DNA of 64,000 bases, taken from an uncultured Alphaproteobacteria bacterium. Its GTDB lineage: Bacteria; Pseudomonadota; Alphaproteobacteria; Rhodobacterales; Rhodobacteraceae. The stretch is from positions 1-64,000 of the forward strand of contig CACBAO010000003.1 of the NCBI GenBank assembly GCA_902537235.1, given 5' to 3'. Both the position numbers and the translations under genes were made by a program. Below are positions 43,900 through 54,060 of this stretch, in pieces (the first letter of the stretch is position 1; each line of letters opens with the position of its first letter). The notes under the pieces are model-generated. The model had not been told where the DNA came from, made no database searches, and saw nothing but the letters and a program-made list of their open reading frames with translations.

Positions 43900-45693
43900 G
43901 TGTTAAGTCATAGAAAACAAGAAGATAATCTACCAAAATTATCAATTAAAGAAAGACTTCTCCTTTTAAGAAGGAACCTAAAAGAGTTTAAAATAGATGC
44001 CTTTTTGGTTCCCCACAATGACATTTATTTCAATGAAATTACAGCTCCTTTTCATAATCGCTTAGAATGGATTACAGGATTTACTGGTTCTGCAGGCTTT
44101 GCAATAATATTTAAACGCTCAGCTATCATATTCACTGATGGTAGATATAACATTCAAATACGAAACGAAGTAAACCAATCTTTCTTTAAAATAATGGACA
44201 TTGCTGAGAATGCACCGTTTTCTTGGTTAAAAAAAAATATAAAAAAAAACATAACAATAGGTTTTGACCCTTGGTTACACTCCATAAAAGAGGTAGAGGA
44301 ACAAAAAGAGGCTCTTAAAAACTGTATTAAACTAAAAGCAGTTGATAATTTGATAGACAAAGTTTGGTTAGGAAGGCCGCGTGAAGTTTTTTCGGATCCT
44401 TTCTTAAGACCATCCATCTTGTCCGGAGAAAATACGAAGCAGAAAATCAAGAAAATACGGGATAAACTCAAACTGCAGGAAGGACAGGGCTTCGTACTTA
44501 CGTGTTCGGACTCAATTTGCTGGCTAGCAAACATACGAGGCCAAGATGTGCCAAACTCTCCCTTAATAAATTGTTATGCTCTAGTATACCGCAATCATAT
44601 ATGCATTTACTCAATGAGAGATAGCTATAGAGACAAGGTCATTGAACTTAGAAAGAACGTAACATTAAAGCATTTTGATCTTTATTTTTCAGATATAAAA
44701 AAATTAAAGAAAGTTCTATTTGAACCTACCAGCACACCTTTTGTTCTTAAAAGTAGAATCATAGGACAGCGCATAAAATTGGAGAAAGTGTGCAATCCAA
44801 TAACATTATTTAAGGCTATGAAAAACTCAACAGAATTAATGGGTTCTAAAAAAAGCCATGAAAAAGATGGGCTAGCCTTATTGAGATTTATTAAATGGTT
44901 TAAAAGTACAAAAATTGAGGAGCTTTATGAAATTACGCTCGTAAAAAAGTTTGAAGAAATTAGAAAATTTGAGCCTTCCTTTTACTATAACTCCTTTGAT
45001 ACCATAAGCGCAGCAGGGTCAAATGCAGCTATTACTCATTATAGAGCGTCGCATAAAAGCAATAAAAGGATAAAAACTTCAGAATTAGTTTTGGTTGATA
45101 GCGGTGGGCAATATCTTGAGGGTACAACAGATGTCACTCGAACTTTAATTAAAGGACAGGCGTTTAAGGAACAGAAGTTTCTCTATACCAAAGTATTACA
45201 AGGGCTCATATGCTTAAGTAAACTAAGGTGGCCTGCAGGAATGACAGGAAAGGAATTAGATCCATTAGCAAGATACTTTTTGTGGGAACACGGTATAGAT
45301 TATGATCATGGAACTGGACACGGAGTGGGAGTTTTTTCCGATGTACATCAAGGTCCCCAAGGAATTACAAGAGTTAATACAGTTCCACTAAAACCTGGAA
45401 TGATTTTGAGCATCGAGCCGGGGGTATATATAGAAGGTAAATTAGGAATAAGATTAGAAAACCTAGTATATGTTAAAAGAAAAAGTACACACTCTAGGAA
45501 GAAGAAAGTATTTTTAGAGTTTGAAACATTAACGCTAGCTCCTTTCGAAAAAAAACTTATCGAAAAAAAACTGCTAAGTCGCGATGAGATACAATGGCTT
45601 AACTCATACCATCGAAATGTTTACCAAAAACTAAGACCCTTTTTAAGTGGCTCTGAGAAAACCTGGCTTAGCAAAACATGTAAGGCTTTATAG
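43900..45693 (+). CDS. M24 aminopeptidase P family protein
   Basis: The 597-residue protein is a three-domain Xaa-Pro aminopeptidase. Two creatinase-like domains include WITGFTGSAGFAIIFKRSAIIFTDGRYNIQ, and a pita-bread catalytic domain has the metal ligands in LVDSGGQYLEGTTDVTRT (about 399-414), HGTGHGVGVFSDVHQGP, LSIEPGVYIE and IRLENLVYV. It releases N-terminal residues before proline. The start is GTG, immediately after the cobT stop. It ends one base from the stop of the convergent thioesterase gene. Confidence 0.92.
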   Translation: MLSHRKQEDNLPKLSIKERLLLLRRNLKEFKIDAFLVPHNDIYFNEITAPFHNRLEWITGFTGSAGFAIIFKRSAIIFTDGRYNIQIRNEVNQSFFKIMDIAENAPFSWLKKNIKKNITIGFDPWLHSIKEVEEQKEALKNCIKLKAVDNLIDKVWLGRPREVFSDPFLRPSILSGENTKQKIKKIRDKLKLQEGQGFVLTCSDSICWLANIRGQDVPNSPLINCYALVYRNHICIYSMRDSYRDKVIELRKNVTLKHFDLYFSDIKKLKKVLFEPTSTPFVLKSRIIGQRIKLEKVCNPITLFKAMKNSTELMGSKKSHEKDGLALLRFIKWFKSTKIEELYEITLVKKFEEIRKFEPSFYYNSFDTISAAGSNAAITHYRASHKSNKRIKTSELVLVDSGGQYLEGTTDVTRTLIKGQAFKEQKFLYTKVLQGLICLSKLRWPAGMTGKELDPLARYFLWEHGIDYDHGTGHGVGVFSDVHQGPQGITRVNTVPLKPGMILSIEPGVYIEGKLGIRLENLVYVKRKSTHSRKKKVFLEFETLTLAPFEKKLIEKKLLSRDEIQWLNSYHRNVYQKLRPFLSGSEKTWLSKTCKAL

Positions 45694-45694
45694 C

Positions 45695-46201
45695 TTATCT
45701 TTTTAACGAAATTTTCTTTCCTATTTCTATCGGTATATTGGCCTGCACCAAGGATGACTTAAAAAAACTGAATAGGTCTAATACTCCGTCAGGATACTGT
45801 TTAACTTTGCGTGCTCTCAAATCCATATTCATCAATACTGTCTCAAAAACAGCTGATAATTCTAAAGATTTTTCCTTTTTCATTTCACCAAATAAATGTA
45901 CCCTCTTGGAATCAAAATCTAAGATACTAATATCGACAAAAAAGCTCTCTCCTACTAATAACTCGCTGAAATAATTGTAGCTAGCTTTAAGAGCAAAAGG
46001 ACCCTCCTTATTTTTTTCAACAAAAGAGGGTCCAATACCCAAAACGTCTTCAAAAAAAAAATCTAAAGCTTTGTCAAAAGCTAAAGTGTAGTAAGCTACG
46101 TTCATGTGACCGTTATAGTCTATCCATTCCGTTAGAACAGTTTGATTTTTTGTTCTAAAAGGAGACGTGAAAGTTACTTCGCTTTTGTTATCTCTCGTCA
46201 T
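45695..46201 (-). CDS. Hotdog-fold thioesterase
   Basis: The 168-residue protein contains WIDYNGHMNVAYYTLAFDKALDFFFEDVLG, the YbgC/4HBT-type active-site region with the Asp-Tyr-Asn-Gly-His-Met-Asn pattern, followed by VGESFFVDISILDFDSKRVHLFGEM. It probably hydrolyses an acyl-CoA; some relatives act in carnitine or betaine-CoA breakdown, but nothing here shows the substrate. It is divergent from the GlcD-like gene. Confidence 0.82.
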   Translation of the reverse strand: MTRDNKSEVTFTSPFRTKNQTVLTEWIDYNGHMNVAYYTLAFDKALDFFFEDVLGIGPSFVEKNKEGPFALKASYNYFSELLVGESFFVDISILDFDSKRVHLFGEMKKEKSLELSAVFETVLMNMDLRARKVKQYPDGVLDLFSFFKSSLVQANIPIEIGKKISLKR

Positions 46202-46259
46202 TTATATTTTATTTTTTTTTTTAAACTGATAGTGTTAGAAATTATTTGAGAGAGTTAAA

Positions 46260-47633
46260 ATGTCAATTGAAAATGCAATAAGTCAGTTAAAAAATTTGAT
46301 GGCAGATCGATTAACTGCCTCCATTTCTGAAAGAAAACAGTATGGACAAAACGAAACCTATTACAAGGAAATTCTTCCTGATGCCGTCGCCTTTCCGAAA
46401 GATGAGAACGAAGTATCCAAAATCTTGCAAATATGTAATGAAAACAGGTGCCCCATAATACCTTGGGGAACCGGCACTAGCCTTGAAGGAAATTCAATTC
46501 CTGTAAATGGAGGAGTAACTTTATCCTTCGAAAACATGAAAAATATATTGAATGTAAATCCGGACGATATGGATGTTACTGTGCAACCAGGGATAACAAG
46601 AGAAGAGCTTAATGTTAACTTAAAAGAATTTGGATTATTTTTTCCTGTTGACCCAGGAGCAAACGCTTCCATTGGGGGCATGGCTGCTACAAGAGCTTCA
46701 GGAACAACAGCAGTCAGATACGGTACTATGAAAGAAAACGTAATCGGCATGAAGGTGGTCATGTCAGATGGTAGAATAATAAAAACGGGTTCAAGAGCGA
46801 GGAAATCTTCAGCTGGATATGATCTCACAAAGTTAATAGTGGGATCAGAAGGAACACTAGGTGTAATAACAGAATTAACATTACGCCTTCAAGGCATACC
46901 GGAAGAGATAGCTTCGGCAATTTGCTCATTTCCAGATACAGCTAGCGCTGTTAGGACTATAATCGAAACTATCCAACTCGGAATTCCGATAGCCAGATCA
47001 GAACTAATGGATTCGACCTCAATCGAAGCTGTAAACGAGTATTCAAAACTTGAGTTACCAATAAAAGAACATTTATTTTTTGAATTTCACGGAAGTACAA
47101 CCTCCGTTAAAGAACAATCAGAGGCAGTGCAAGAAATTGCAGCTGGAAATGGTGGCAGTGATTTCAACTGGAGTACTGCAACTGAAGATAGAAATAAACT
47201 TTGGAAAGCCAGGCATAACTATTATTACGCAATCAAAGCAAAAAACCCTAATCATACATTTTTAGTAACCGATATTTGCGTGCCAATATCAAACTTAGCA
47301 GAAATGATAGATCAGACGGCTATAGAGATGAAATCAAAAGGAATGGCCCCCAGCATAATGGGGCATGTAGGTGACGGTAATTTCCATTCTGGAATCATGG
47401 TTAGACCCAACAACGACGATGATATAAACTTAGCCAAAGATCTAACTAGACGAATAGTGCAGCGAGCGCTAGAGCTCGAGGGAACATGTACCGGGGAGCA
47501 TGGCGTAGGAATAGGTAAAATTGAGTTTATGGAAAAAGAACATGGCGAAGCTTACCAAGTGATGGCTTCGATAAAAAAAACGTTTGACCCAAATGGTATA
47601 TTAAACCCAGGAAAGGTGGTAAAAGTTAATTAG
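46260..47633 (+). CDS. FAD-linked 2-hydroxyacid dehydrogenase (GlcD / D-lactate dehydrogenase type)
   Basis: The 457-residue protein has an N-terminal FAD-binding PCMH domain (IIPWGTGTSLEGNSIPVNGGVTLSF, VDPGANASIGGMAATRASGT, GSEGTLGVITELTLRL) and a C-terminal FAD-linked oxidase domain ending GHVGDGNFHSG, GTCTGEHGVGIGKIEFM and FDPNGILNPGK. It oxidises a D-2-hydroxy acid such as D-lactate or glycolate and passes electrons to cytochrome c or quinone. The single-gene form without glcE/glcF favours a D-lactate dehydrogenase (cytochrome) type. It overlaps recN by 8 bases tail to tail. Confidence 0.88.
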   Translation: MSIENAISQLKNLMADRLTASISERKQYGQNETYYKEILPDAVAFPKDENEVSKILQICNENRCPIIPWGTGTSLEGNSIPVNGGVTLSFENMKNILNVNPDDMDVTVQPGITREELNVNLKEFGLFFPVDPGANASIGGMAATRASGTTAVRYGTMKENVIGMKVVMSDGRIIKTGSRARKSSAGYDLTKLIVGSEGTLGVITELTLRLQGIPEEIASAICSFPDTASAVRTIIETIQLGIPIARSELMDSTSIEAVNEYSKLELPIKEHLFFEFHGSTTSVKEQSEAVQEIAAGNGGSDFNWSTATEDRNKLWKARHNYYYAIKAKNPNHTFLVTDICVPISNLAEMIDQTAIEMKSKGMAPSIMGHVGDGNFHSGIMVRPNNDDDINLAKDLTRRIVQRALELEGTCTGEHGVGIGKIEFMEKEHGEAYQVMASIKKTFDPNGILNPGKVVKVN

Positions 47634-49287
47634 CCTCCTTTGCTGAATTCCTCAGTCTGGCGGCAGCTGCCAAGGCTTCAGTAGTTATTAATTCTCCTGA
47701 TAACATCCTAGCTATTTCCCTAATAATTGTTTCTTCGGATAAGGTTTCAACTTTTGTAATTGTTGACTCCTCAGAATTGATCTTCTCAACCTTGAGATGA
47801 TTATCAGAATAAGCAGCAACTTGAGGAGAGTGTGTAACCACTAATACTTGTTCGTGTCTAGATAAATCTAACAATCTCTTTCCGATTGCTGATGCCGTCG
47901 CTCCACCAACTCCTCTATCAATCTCATCAAAAATTTGTGTTTTATGAATTTTTTTCTCTAAAAAACATAGCTTTACTGCCAGAAGAAACCTTGATAGTTC
48001 TCCGCCCGAGGCAATTTTATTCAGAGGCTTTAATCCAGAGCCTGGATTAATTTCAGTTGTGAAGCAAACCTGATCGTATCCAAACCTAGTCTCTCCAGCT
48101 CTTGTTATATCTGTTTTAAACTTGGCTAGCCCAAGTTTTAATGGCTTAAACTCTTTTTCTATCTTTTTGTCCAATTTAGCAGCAAATTTATGTCTTTCTT
48201 TAGATAGATAGGATGTGTCTTTCTTATACTTCTCATCTGTAATTGAAATTTTGGTCTCTAGTTCCTTTATTTTTTGATCAACACCTTTAATACTTTCCAA
48301 TTCCTTTTCCAACAAAGATTTTAAATTAAATATTTGACTTAGTTCAACATTGTGAGCCCTACATATTCTCTTTATTGAATGGTACCGATCTTCTATTTGA
48401 AGAAGTTGCTTTTCACTATCAACACTTTTTTCTCTAAGTTTATCCAACATTTCACAAGCTTCTGAAAATTTTTCAAAAGCGTCATAAAATATTTCAATTG
48501 GAAGATGATTGTCCATTTCCTCCTTTTTTTCTAATCTTTCTAAAGATTTTATTGTGTTCAAAATACTCTCTTCGATCAGCTCTCTATTTAGACTTTTAAG
48601 AGTATCGACTATAACGGAACTACCACGAATGGCTTTTCTTAATTCATCTCTGTGCAATTCAATACTCTCGATTTCAGTGCGATCAAGTTCCAGCTCTGAT
48701 ATTTCTTGTATTGATTTATCTAAGAATTCTACATTCTCTACCAAATCTTTTCTATTAAACTCTGTCTCTAGTAATTTTTTTAATTTGTTAATTTCAGTCC
48801 AAGACTTCTCAATATTCTTAACATTTGGCTCTAAGTTACCAAAGCTATCTAGTAAGCTTCTGTGCGTTTTTACATTTAACAAACCCTGTTCTTCAAACTG
48901 ACCATTTAAGTCTAGAAGTAGGTTACCCAACTCTTTAACCGTATCCAAGGAACAGGGAAGGTCATTAATAAAAGCTCTTCTCTTACTATTCGCACCTATA
49001 CTCTGTTTTAATATAAGATTTCCTTCTATTGCAAATCCTTTCTCAGATAAAAATTGGCTTATTACTTCGTTATTCTCTAATTGGAATTCTCCAATTAGAG
49101 TAGCAGTATCGGCCCGAATACCAATCTCGATTCTTGTATTTTTTTTTCCGAGAAGATAACCCAAACAATCCAAAAGAATAGATTTACCTGCTCCCGTCTC
49201 ACCAGTTAAAATATTCAGACCTGAAGTGAATTCTAATTCCAGATTATCAAGCAAAAGAATATTTTGTACAAACAATTTTTTAATCAA
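47626..49287 (-). CDS. recN: DNA repair protein RecN
   Basis: The 553-residue protein is an SMC-like ATPase. The N-terminal Walker A is ILTGETGAGKSILLDCLGYLLG (residues 27-48), followed by the Q-containing FINDLPCSLDTVKELGNLLLDLNGQ, a coiled-coil middle, and a C-terminal half with signature and Walker B elements KIASGGELSRFLLAVKLCF and IFDEIDRGVGGATA. It acts in double-strand break repair. The start is TTG 49287, one base after the bamD stop. It lies at the end of the division cluster, as in other alphaproteobacteria. Confidence 0.95.
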   Translation of the reverse strand: MIKKLFVQNILLLDNLELEFTSGLNILTGETGAGKSILLDCLGYLLGKKNTRIEIGIRADTATLIGEFQLENNEVISQFLSEKGFAIEGNLILKQSIGANSKRRAFINDLPCSLDTVKELGNLLLDLNGQFEEQGLLNVKTHRSLLDSFGNLEPNVKNIEKSWTEINKLKKLLETEFNRKDLVENVEFLDKSIQEISELELDRTEIESIELHRDELRKAIRGSSVIVDTLKSLNRELIEESILNTIKSLERLEKKEEMDNHLPIEIFYDAFEKFSEACEMLDKLREKSVDSEKQLLQIEDRYHSIKRICRAHNVELSQIFNLKSLLEKELESIKGVDQKIKELETKISITDEKYKKDTSYLSKERHKFAAKLDKKIEKEFKPLKLGLAKFKTDITRAGETRFGYDQVCFTTEINPGSGLKPLNKIASGGELSRFLLAVKLCFLEKKIHKTQIFDEIDRGVGGATASAIGKRLLDLSRHEQVLVVTHSPQVAAYSDNHLKVEKINSEESTITKVETLSEETIIREIARMLSGELITTEALAAAARLRNSAKEAN

Positions 49288-49288
49288 G

Positions 49289-50059
49289 CTAGTTAAGTCC
49301 TGACTTATCGATTAAAAGAGACGCCTCGGCGGTCCAACTATTATTTGGGAATTTTTTTCTCATATATTCTCTTTCAGATTGGGCCTCACTCAATAGCCCA
49401 ACTAATAGAAAGCTTTCAATTAATCTGAAGGAGATTTCAGGCAAAAAACTAGAAACGTTGGTTGTTTTCTTTATCTTTTTAAATCTTCTCATAGCAGCCG
49501 TCGGGTTATTTCTTTTCAAATAATATTTACCAACATTTAACTGTTGGCCTACCAGAAATTCTCTGGCGTTGTTAATATTTTTTTCTGCTTCTTTTTTCGA
49601 CGCGCTTTTAGGATATAGACTTAGATAAGCTGAAAAGCTTGATATACAATCTCTCGCTGCAGCTTGATCTCTTTCAACAATATCTATCTCGTCACAAAAA
49701 CTTTTTGATCTAAAGTACAATACTTTTTGTGCATTTCTACTTTCAGGGTAATGGCTTAAGAACTTACTTGCTGCTAGACGTGAGTCCTCAAATTTCCTTG
49801 CTCTGTAGTAAGCATCTACGGCCTTGCTCAATCCAAGCTCATCTTCCACGGAATATGGAAAATACTTATTGATCTCTAAGTAGTAGTCTCCTGCTCGTTC
49901 AAAATAACCCTTTGCATACGCTTCATCTCCCAGTTTAATAATTTCCGCAGGCGTGTTGTTTTCGCTAATCTCACTTGGAAGTTTATTACTGCAACTTAAC
50001 ATTAGCAACACCAGAACACATGTGGTTAAAATTTTTAATAAACCAAATAAAAAGCGCAT
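49289..50059 (-). CDS. bamD: Outer membrane protein assembly factor BamD
   Basis: The 256-residue lipoprotein has the signal VLLMLSCSNK with a lipobox Cys near residue 23, then TPR-like helices: ELGLSKAVDAYYRARKFEDSRLAASKFLSHYPESRNAQKVLYFRSKSF and YYLKRNNPTAAMRRFKKI. BamD is the essential lipoprotein partner of BamA in outer membrane protein assembly. Position between lpxC and recN is the usual alphaproteobacterial one. Confidence 0.93.
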   Translation of the reverse strand: MRFLFGLLKILTTCVLVLLMLSCSNKLPSEISENNTPAEIIKLGDEAYAKGYFERAGDYYLEINKYFPYSVEDELGLSKAVDAYYRARKFEDSRLAASKFLSHYPESRNAQKVLYFRSKSFCDEIDIVERDQAAARDCISSFSAYLSLYPKSASKKEAEKNINNAREFLVGQQLNVGKYYLKRNNPTAAMRRFKKIKKTTNVSSFLPEISFRLIESFLLVGLLSEAQSEREYMRKKFPNNSWTAEASLLIDKSGLN

Positions 50060-50128
50060 TCTCTTTACTAAACTTTATAATATCTAAAAGTCAAGATAAG
50101 TAGTTTAAAAGTCCAAAATAGTGTTTGA

Positions 50129-51055
50129 TCATCGGAATATATTCTTTGTATCGGCTCTTGAAATATCAAATCCAGGAAGTTTATTTCTATCGCTCTCTGA
50201 GAAGTCCTTACTCACAAATATATCTCCACTTTTAAAGCTCTCTCGCAATAATAGATTTGTTAGTCCATGCCCACCAGCACATGATACAAATTTCCCTAAA
50301 ATTGGTCTTCCCACGAGGCTCAAATCTCCAAGAGCATCAAGAATCTTATGCCTAATACACTCATCAGTATACCTTAACCCATCTTGTGCCATCATCTCAT
50401 TTTCTCCGACAATGATTGCATTTTCTATCCCCCCACCAAGGGCGAGGCCCTCATCTTTTAGTCGAACAACGTCGCTTTTCCGACAGAAAGTCCTACTGTC
50501 ACATATTTCTCTTACGAATGCGCCATTAACAATAGGCATTTTAAGGCTTTGTTTGCTAAGAGCTGTTCCAGGCCAGTTCATCTCAAAATCTATCGAGAAT
50601 GTCTTCGCAGGTCTTAACTCTGCCCAAGCGTCTGAACTACCTACCCGGATTTTTTTCACCACTTCATATAATCGGATCTTTTTTTTCAGCTCAATAACTC
50701 CTGACTGAAGTATTGCTTTTACAAAAGTTCTTGAAGACCCATCAAAAATCGGAACCTCTGCTTCACTCAATTCAACTAACGCATTATGAATTCCTAAACC
50801 TGCAAAAGCTGCTAAAATATGCTCAGCTGTTATTACTGAAACTCCAGCACTATTTGTAAGTTGCGTTCTTAAATAAGTTTTGGATACGTTTTTAAAGCTT
50901 GCCTGGATATAGGCTTGATCACCTTTAATATTTAATCTTTTGAAAACTATACCGTGATCGGCAGGAGCAGGATGCACGACCATTCTGACGTTTTTACCGA
51001 AGTGCAGACCTTTACCTTGGAGCATAAAAGTATTTTTTATAGTCTTCTGGAACAT
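50129..51055 (-). CDS. lpxC: UDP-3-O-acyl-N-acetylglucosamine deacetylase
   Basis: The 308-residue protein is LpxC, the zinc deacetylase of the first committed lipid A step. Zinc ligands: His79 in TAEHILAAFAGLGI, and HKILDALGDL and GGHGLTN near the C-terminus. Other landmarks are GLHFGKNV, PIFDGSSRTFV and RTFCRKSDV. It sits downstream of ftsZ with an 84-base gap and upstream of bamD. Confidence 0.95.
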   Translation of the reverse strand: MFQKTIKNTFMLQGKGLHFGKNVRMVVHPAPADHGIVFKRLNIKGDQAYIQASFKNVSKTYLRTQLTNSAGVSVITAEHILAAFAGLGIHNALVELSEAEVPIFDGSSRTFVKAILQSGVIELKKKIRLYEVVKKIRVGSSDAWAELRPAKTFSIDFEMNWPGTALSKQSLKMPIVNGAFVREICDSRTFCRKSDVVRLKDEGLALGGGIENAIIVGENEMMAQDGLRYTDECIRHKILDALGDLSLVGRPILGKFVSCAGGHGLTNLLLRESFKSGDIFVSKDFSESDRNKLPGFDISRADTKNIFR

Positions 51056-51139
51056 TCTAACCCTTTACATTGAGGTTATCTAATTAGCCAGAAAGCTCAA
51101 TACACACTTATATGTCAAAATAATTCAATTATTACTACT

Positions 51140-52624
51140 CTAGTTAGCCTGTCGACGCAAAAAAGCAGGAATCTCTAATTTGCTCTCATCTTCTCTGTCT
51201 GTTAGTAATCTCTCTTTTTCTTCTTCGGTCTGGCTTTTTATTTCCACACTATCCATTTGCTCTCGTTTTTCTCCAAATCCTGTCATGCGTTTTATAAGGT
51301 TGTTCAAACCCCCTGCTGAAGTATTGGGTTCGGTACTTTGTTTTCTGGGAGGCAGATCTATTCCTGACGAAGTTTGGGTCAGTGTTGGATCTGTTTGTTT
51401 TGCGATTGCACTATCGTCGCTTTGTCGCATGTTTTCTAAAGTAGGGCGGTTAGCTGAATTCACATTACTTATCAGCGGTTCTGACTCCTTTTCTTCCCTA
51501 TCTAAAGTATCTCTGCCAATTACAGCCTCGTTTCCTTTTTTCTCACTTTCATATGAACTATTTACCGAGCTGTAACCCTGCTCGTAAGTTTTTTCGATTT
51601 CAGTTCTATTTGATTTCTCTAACTCATTTAGCACTTGAGAACTTGGCTTAGTAAATTCTGATACATCTATTCCAGTAGCTACTACGGATACCCTGATTGA
51701 ACCTGTTAGATCGGTGTCAAAAGTCGACCCAACTATTATATTCGCTTCTGGATCCACTTCGTCTCTTATTCTATTCGCTGCTTCATCTACTTCGAAAAGC
51801 GTCATGTCATTACTTCCTGTAACATTTATAAGTACACCAGTAGCTCCTTTGAGTGAAATCTCGTCTAATAAGGGATTAGCTATTGCCTTTTCCGCAGCTT
51901 GTAAGGCTCTATCCTCACCACTGGCTTCCCCTGTACCCATCATCGCTTTCCCCATCTCATCCATTACAGACCTGACATCAGCAAAGTCCAAATTTATAAG
52001 CCCAGGTTTAACCATAAGATCTGTTACTCCCTTTACGCCCTGATAGAGAACATCATCTGCCATAGAAAACGCTTCTGTAAATGTCGTTTTTTCTGTTGCT
52101 AGTCTAAATAAGTTCTGGTTCGGAATGACTATCAGAGTGTCAACCACTTTTTGCAGCGCTGATATCCCATGGTCAGCTTGCTTCATTCTGGTTGTACCCT
52201 CAAATTGAAACGGTTTCGTGACTACACCAACAGTTAGAATTCCTTTTTCTCTTGCAAGCTCAGCAACAATGGGAGCCGCACCGGTACCAGTTCCACCACC
52301 CATCCCAGCCGTAATAAAACATAGATTTGCTCCATCAAGAATGTCTGCAATCTGTTCGGTACTTTCAATGGCCGCCTCATTACCAACCTCTGGTTTTGCG
52401 CCCGCTCCAAGCCCCTGAGTTCTCTTTAACCCCAATTGCAATTTTGTTTGAGCATTGGACTGTTGAAGGGCTTGTGCATCCGTATTAGCGGCTACAAATT
52501 CCGCTCCCTCCAGATTTTTTAACATCATATTATTTACGGCGTTTCCACCGGCGCCCCCAATACCAAAAACTAGTATTCTAGGCTTCAATTCCTGATGTTC
52601 AGGAATCCTTATATTTATTGCCAT
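51140..52624 (-). CDS. ftsZ: Cell division protein FtsZ
   Basis: The 494-residue protein is Fts[14 protein letters not shown] is near residue 21, the tubulin signature GGGTGTGA at 109-116, the T7-loop in [15 protein letters not shown], and the long low-complexity linker and the C-terminal conserved peptide IPAFLRRQ for FtsA/ZipA/SepF binding are present. It polymerises with GTP into the Z ring. The 104-base gap to ftsA contains a candidate promoter with GANTC sites. Confidence 0.97.
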   Translation of the reverse strand: MAINIRIPEHQELKPRILVFGIGGAGGNAVNNMMLKNLEGAEFVAANTDAQALQQSNAQTKLQLGLKRTQGLGAGAKPEVGNEAAIESTEQIADILDGANLCFITAGMGGGTGTGAAPIVAELAREKGILTVGVVTKPFQFEGTTRMKQADHGISALQKVVDTLIVIPNQNLFRLATEKTTFTEAFSMADDVLYQGVKGVTDLMVKPGLINLDFADVRSVMDEMGKAMMGTGEASGEDRALQAAEKAIANPLLDEISLKGATGVLINVTGSNDMTLFEVDEAANRIRDEVDPEANIIVGSTFDTDLTGSIRVSVVATGIDVSEFTKPSSQVLNELEKSNRTEIEKTYEQGYSSVNSSYESEKKGNEAVIGRDTLDREEKESEPLISNVNSANRPTLENMRQSDDSAIAKQTDPTLTQTSSGIDLPPRKQSTEPNTSAGGLNNLIKRMTGFGEKREQMDSVEIKSQTEEEKERLLTDREDESKLEIPAFLRRQAN

Positions 52625-52653
52625 TGTTGCCTGCCATTTTTTTTTTTACTGCT

Positions 52654-52689
52654 GATTCGTATAATAACCGAATCACCCCTACTCGTCAC
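52654..52689 (-). promoter_or_regulatory. Candidate ftsZ promoter with GANTC palindrome
   Basis: On the minus strand GTGACG (52689-52684) and TATTAT (52666-52661) are spaced by 17 bases and match -35 and -10 at 4/6 and 5/6. The -10 lies inside a perfect 6-base inverted repeat GATTCG-N9-CGAATC (52674-52654); both arms contain GANTC, the CcrM methylation target. A run of eleven A's (52647-52637) follows in the leader, ending about 13 bases before the start codon. CcrM methylation promotes ftsZ transcription in Caulobacter; the same here is inference. Confidence 0.45.
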
Positions 52690-52728
52690 TAATTTTATGC
52701 TCTATCAGACTTGTTATAAGGATATGTT

Positions 52729-54060
52729 TCACCAATTTGATTTTACCCACCGCCATGTTCTTCTTATTAATTCATCTCCTTCGTGCTCAAAAGGCGCTTT
52801 AAAATCCCATACCTCATCTTGCGGTTGCGCCAAGTTCAATGCGAGACCGACAACAGCAGCTGCTTCTGGTCCATGAGCCGAGGATGGTAGGCCCTGAATT
52901 CTCATTGGCACGGCAACTCGTGCTGGTTTTCCAAGAAATATTGATGTGAAATCTAATATGTTTGCCAACTTGCTACCACCACCAGTCAAAACAATTTTTT
53001 GTCCAGGTAGAAATTCGAAATCAGATCTATCTAATATAGACCTAAGAGAGTCAAAAGTTTCTTCAACTCTAGGCCTTATTACCCCTAATAGTTCCGACTT
53101 TGTTATCGTTCTTCTGTCAGTGTAAAGATCTTCATTGTTTTCAGGCAATTCTATGGTTTCTCTATCATCTGAGTTGGCAGGTATCAAACCTCCATGTAAA
53201 ACTTTCAATCTTTCAGCTGCTTCATAAGATATTTGGAACGCCTGCATGATATCACTAGTTATATGATGCCCGCCAATTCGTATTGACTCGGAAAAGATTA
53301 AATTCTTTCGAAAGAAAACCGACACACTTGAATTGGCAGCACCTAAATCAATACAAACAACACCCAATTGCATCTCATCTTCAAGAAGGCTAGATTGTCC
53401 GGATACGTAAGGAGCAAGCGCTATACCTGCTAAGGATAGGTCACATTTATTCAAACAACTAACCATGTTCTTTATCGTATCTGATTGGATGGAAACTACA
53501 TTTACATCCACCAAAAGGTTAGAGGCACTTATTCCCCTTGGATCCATATACCCGTGTTTACCATCGATGCTAAAATTGACTGGCAAAGCGTGAATTATTT
53601 CTCTTTTAAAATCATAATTAACTAAACTAAGCTTTGACAAGGCGTGTCCAATATCTGCTTCTGTTACTTCTCTCTGGTTAAAGCCAATAGATGATGATAC
53701 TAAAGTGGATTTTTGAGACCCACTGGAAAAAGTGAGAAAAACATTCTCAATAAGGCAACCAGCCATTTTTTGGGCACGTTGAATTACAGTTCTAATTGCA
53801 CTTTCTGCCTCCCTCATCTCATATATCTCACCGTTCCAAATTCCCCTAGATTTTGTAGTTGAAGCCCCTATAACTCTGAAAGTCACTTCTCTCTTCAACT
53901 TAACCGTTGAAAATGAGTTAACCTCATTTGACTCTGCAATTGATAATACAAGGCACATTACCTTAGAGCTTCCGAGATCTATAAGGGCAACCGTTCCCTT
54001 TTTTATTGCGGCAGTCCTTTTTTGTCTTAATTGCCTTTGGCTCTGCAACAGTTTCCTCAA
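52729..54060 (-). CDS. ftsA: Cell division protein FtsA
   Basis: The 443-residue protein is the actin-like FtsA: the phosphate 1 motif VALIDLGSSKVMCLV, the SHS2 domain insertion (about residues 100-190), VCIDLGAANSSVSVFF, IRIGGHHITSDIM, and IVLTGGGSKLANI. The C-terminus ends TWRWVKSNW, the amphipathic membrane-targeting helix. It tethers FtsZ to the membrane. The start is TTG, overlapping the ftsQ stop (TTGA), with GGAAGG upstream. Confidence 0.94.
   Translation of the reverse strand: MRKLLQSQRQLRQKRTAAIKKGTVALIDLGSSKVMCLVLSIAESNEVNSFSTVKLKREVTFRVIGASTTKSRGIWNGEIYEMREAESAIRTVIQRAQKMAGCLIENVFLTFSSGSQKSTLVSSSIGFNQREVTEADIGHALSKLSLVNYDFKREIIHALPVNFSIDGKHGYMDPRGISASNLLVDVNVVSIQSDTIKNMVSCLNKCDLSLAGIALAPYVSGQSSLLEDEMQLGVVCIDLGAANSSVSVFFRKNLIFSESIRIGGHHITSDIMQAFQISYEAAERLKVLHGGLIPANSDDRETIELPENNEDLYTDRRTITKSELLGVIRPRVEETFDSLRSILDRSDFEFLPGQKIVLTGGGSKLANILDFTSIFLGKPARVAVPMRIQGLPSSAHGPEAAAVVGLALNLAQPQDEVWDFKAPFEHEGDELIRRTWRWVKSNW

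Noticed and set aside
50121-50708. Long plus-strand open frame (195 codons) opposite lpxC
   Set aside because: It lies wholly antisense to lpxC, which has all its catalytic motifs; the frame has no family resemblance and a Ser/Leu/Pro-rich composition typical of antisense frames.
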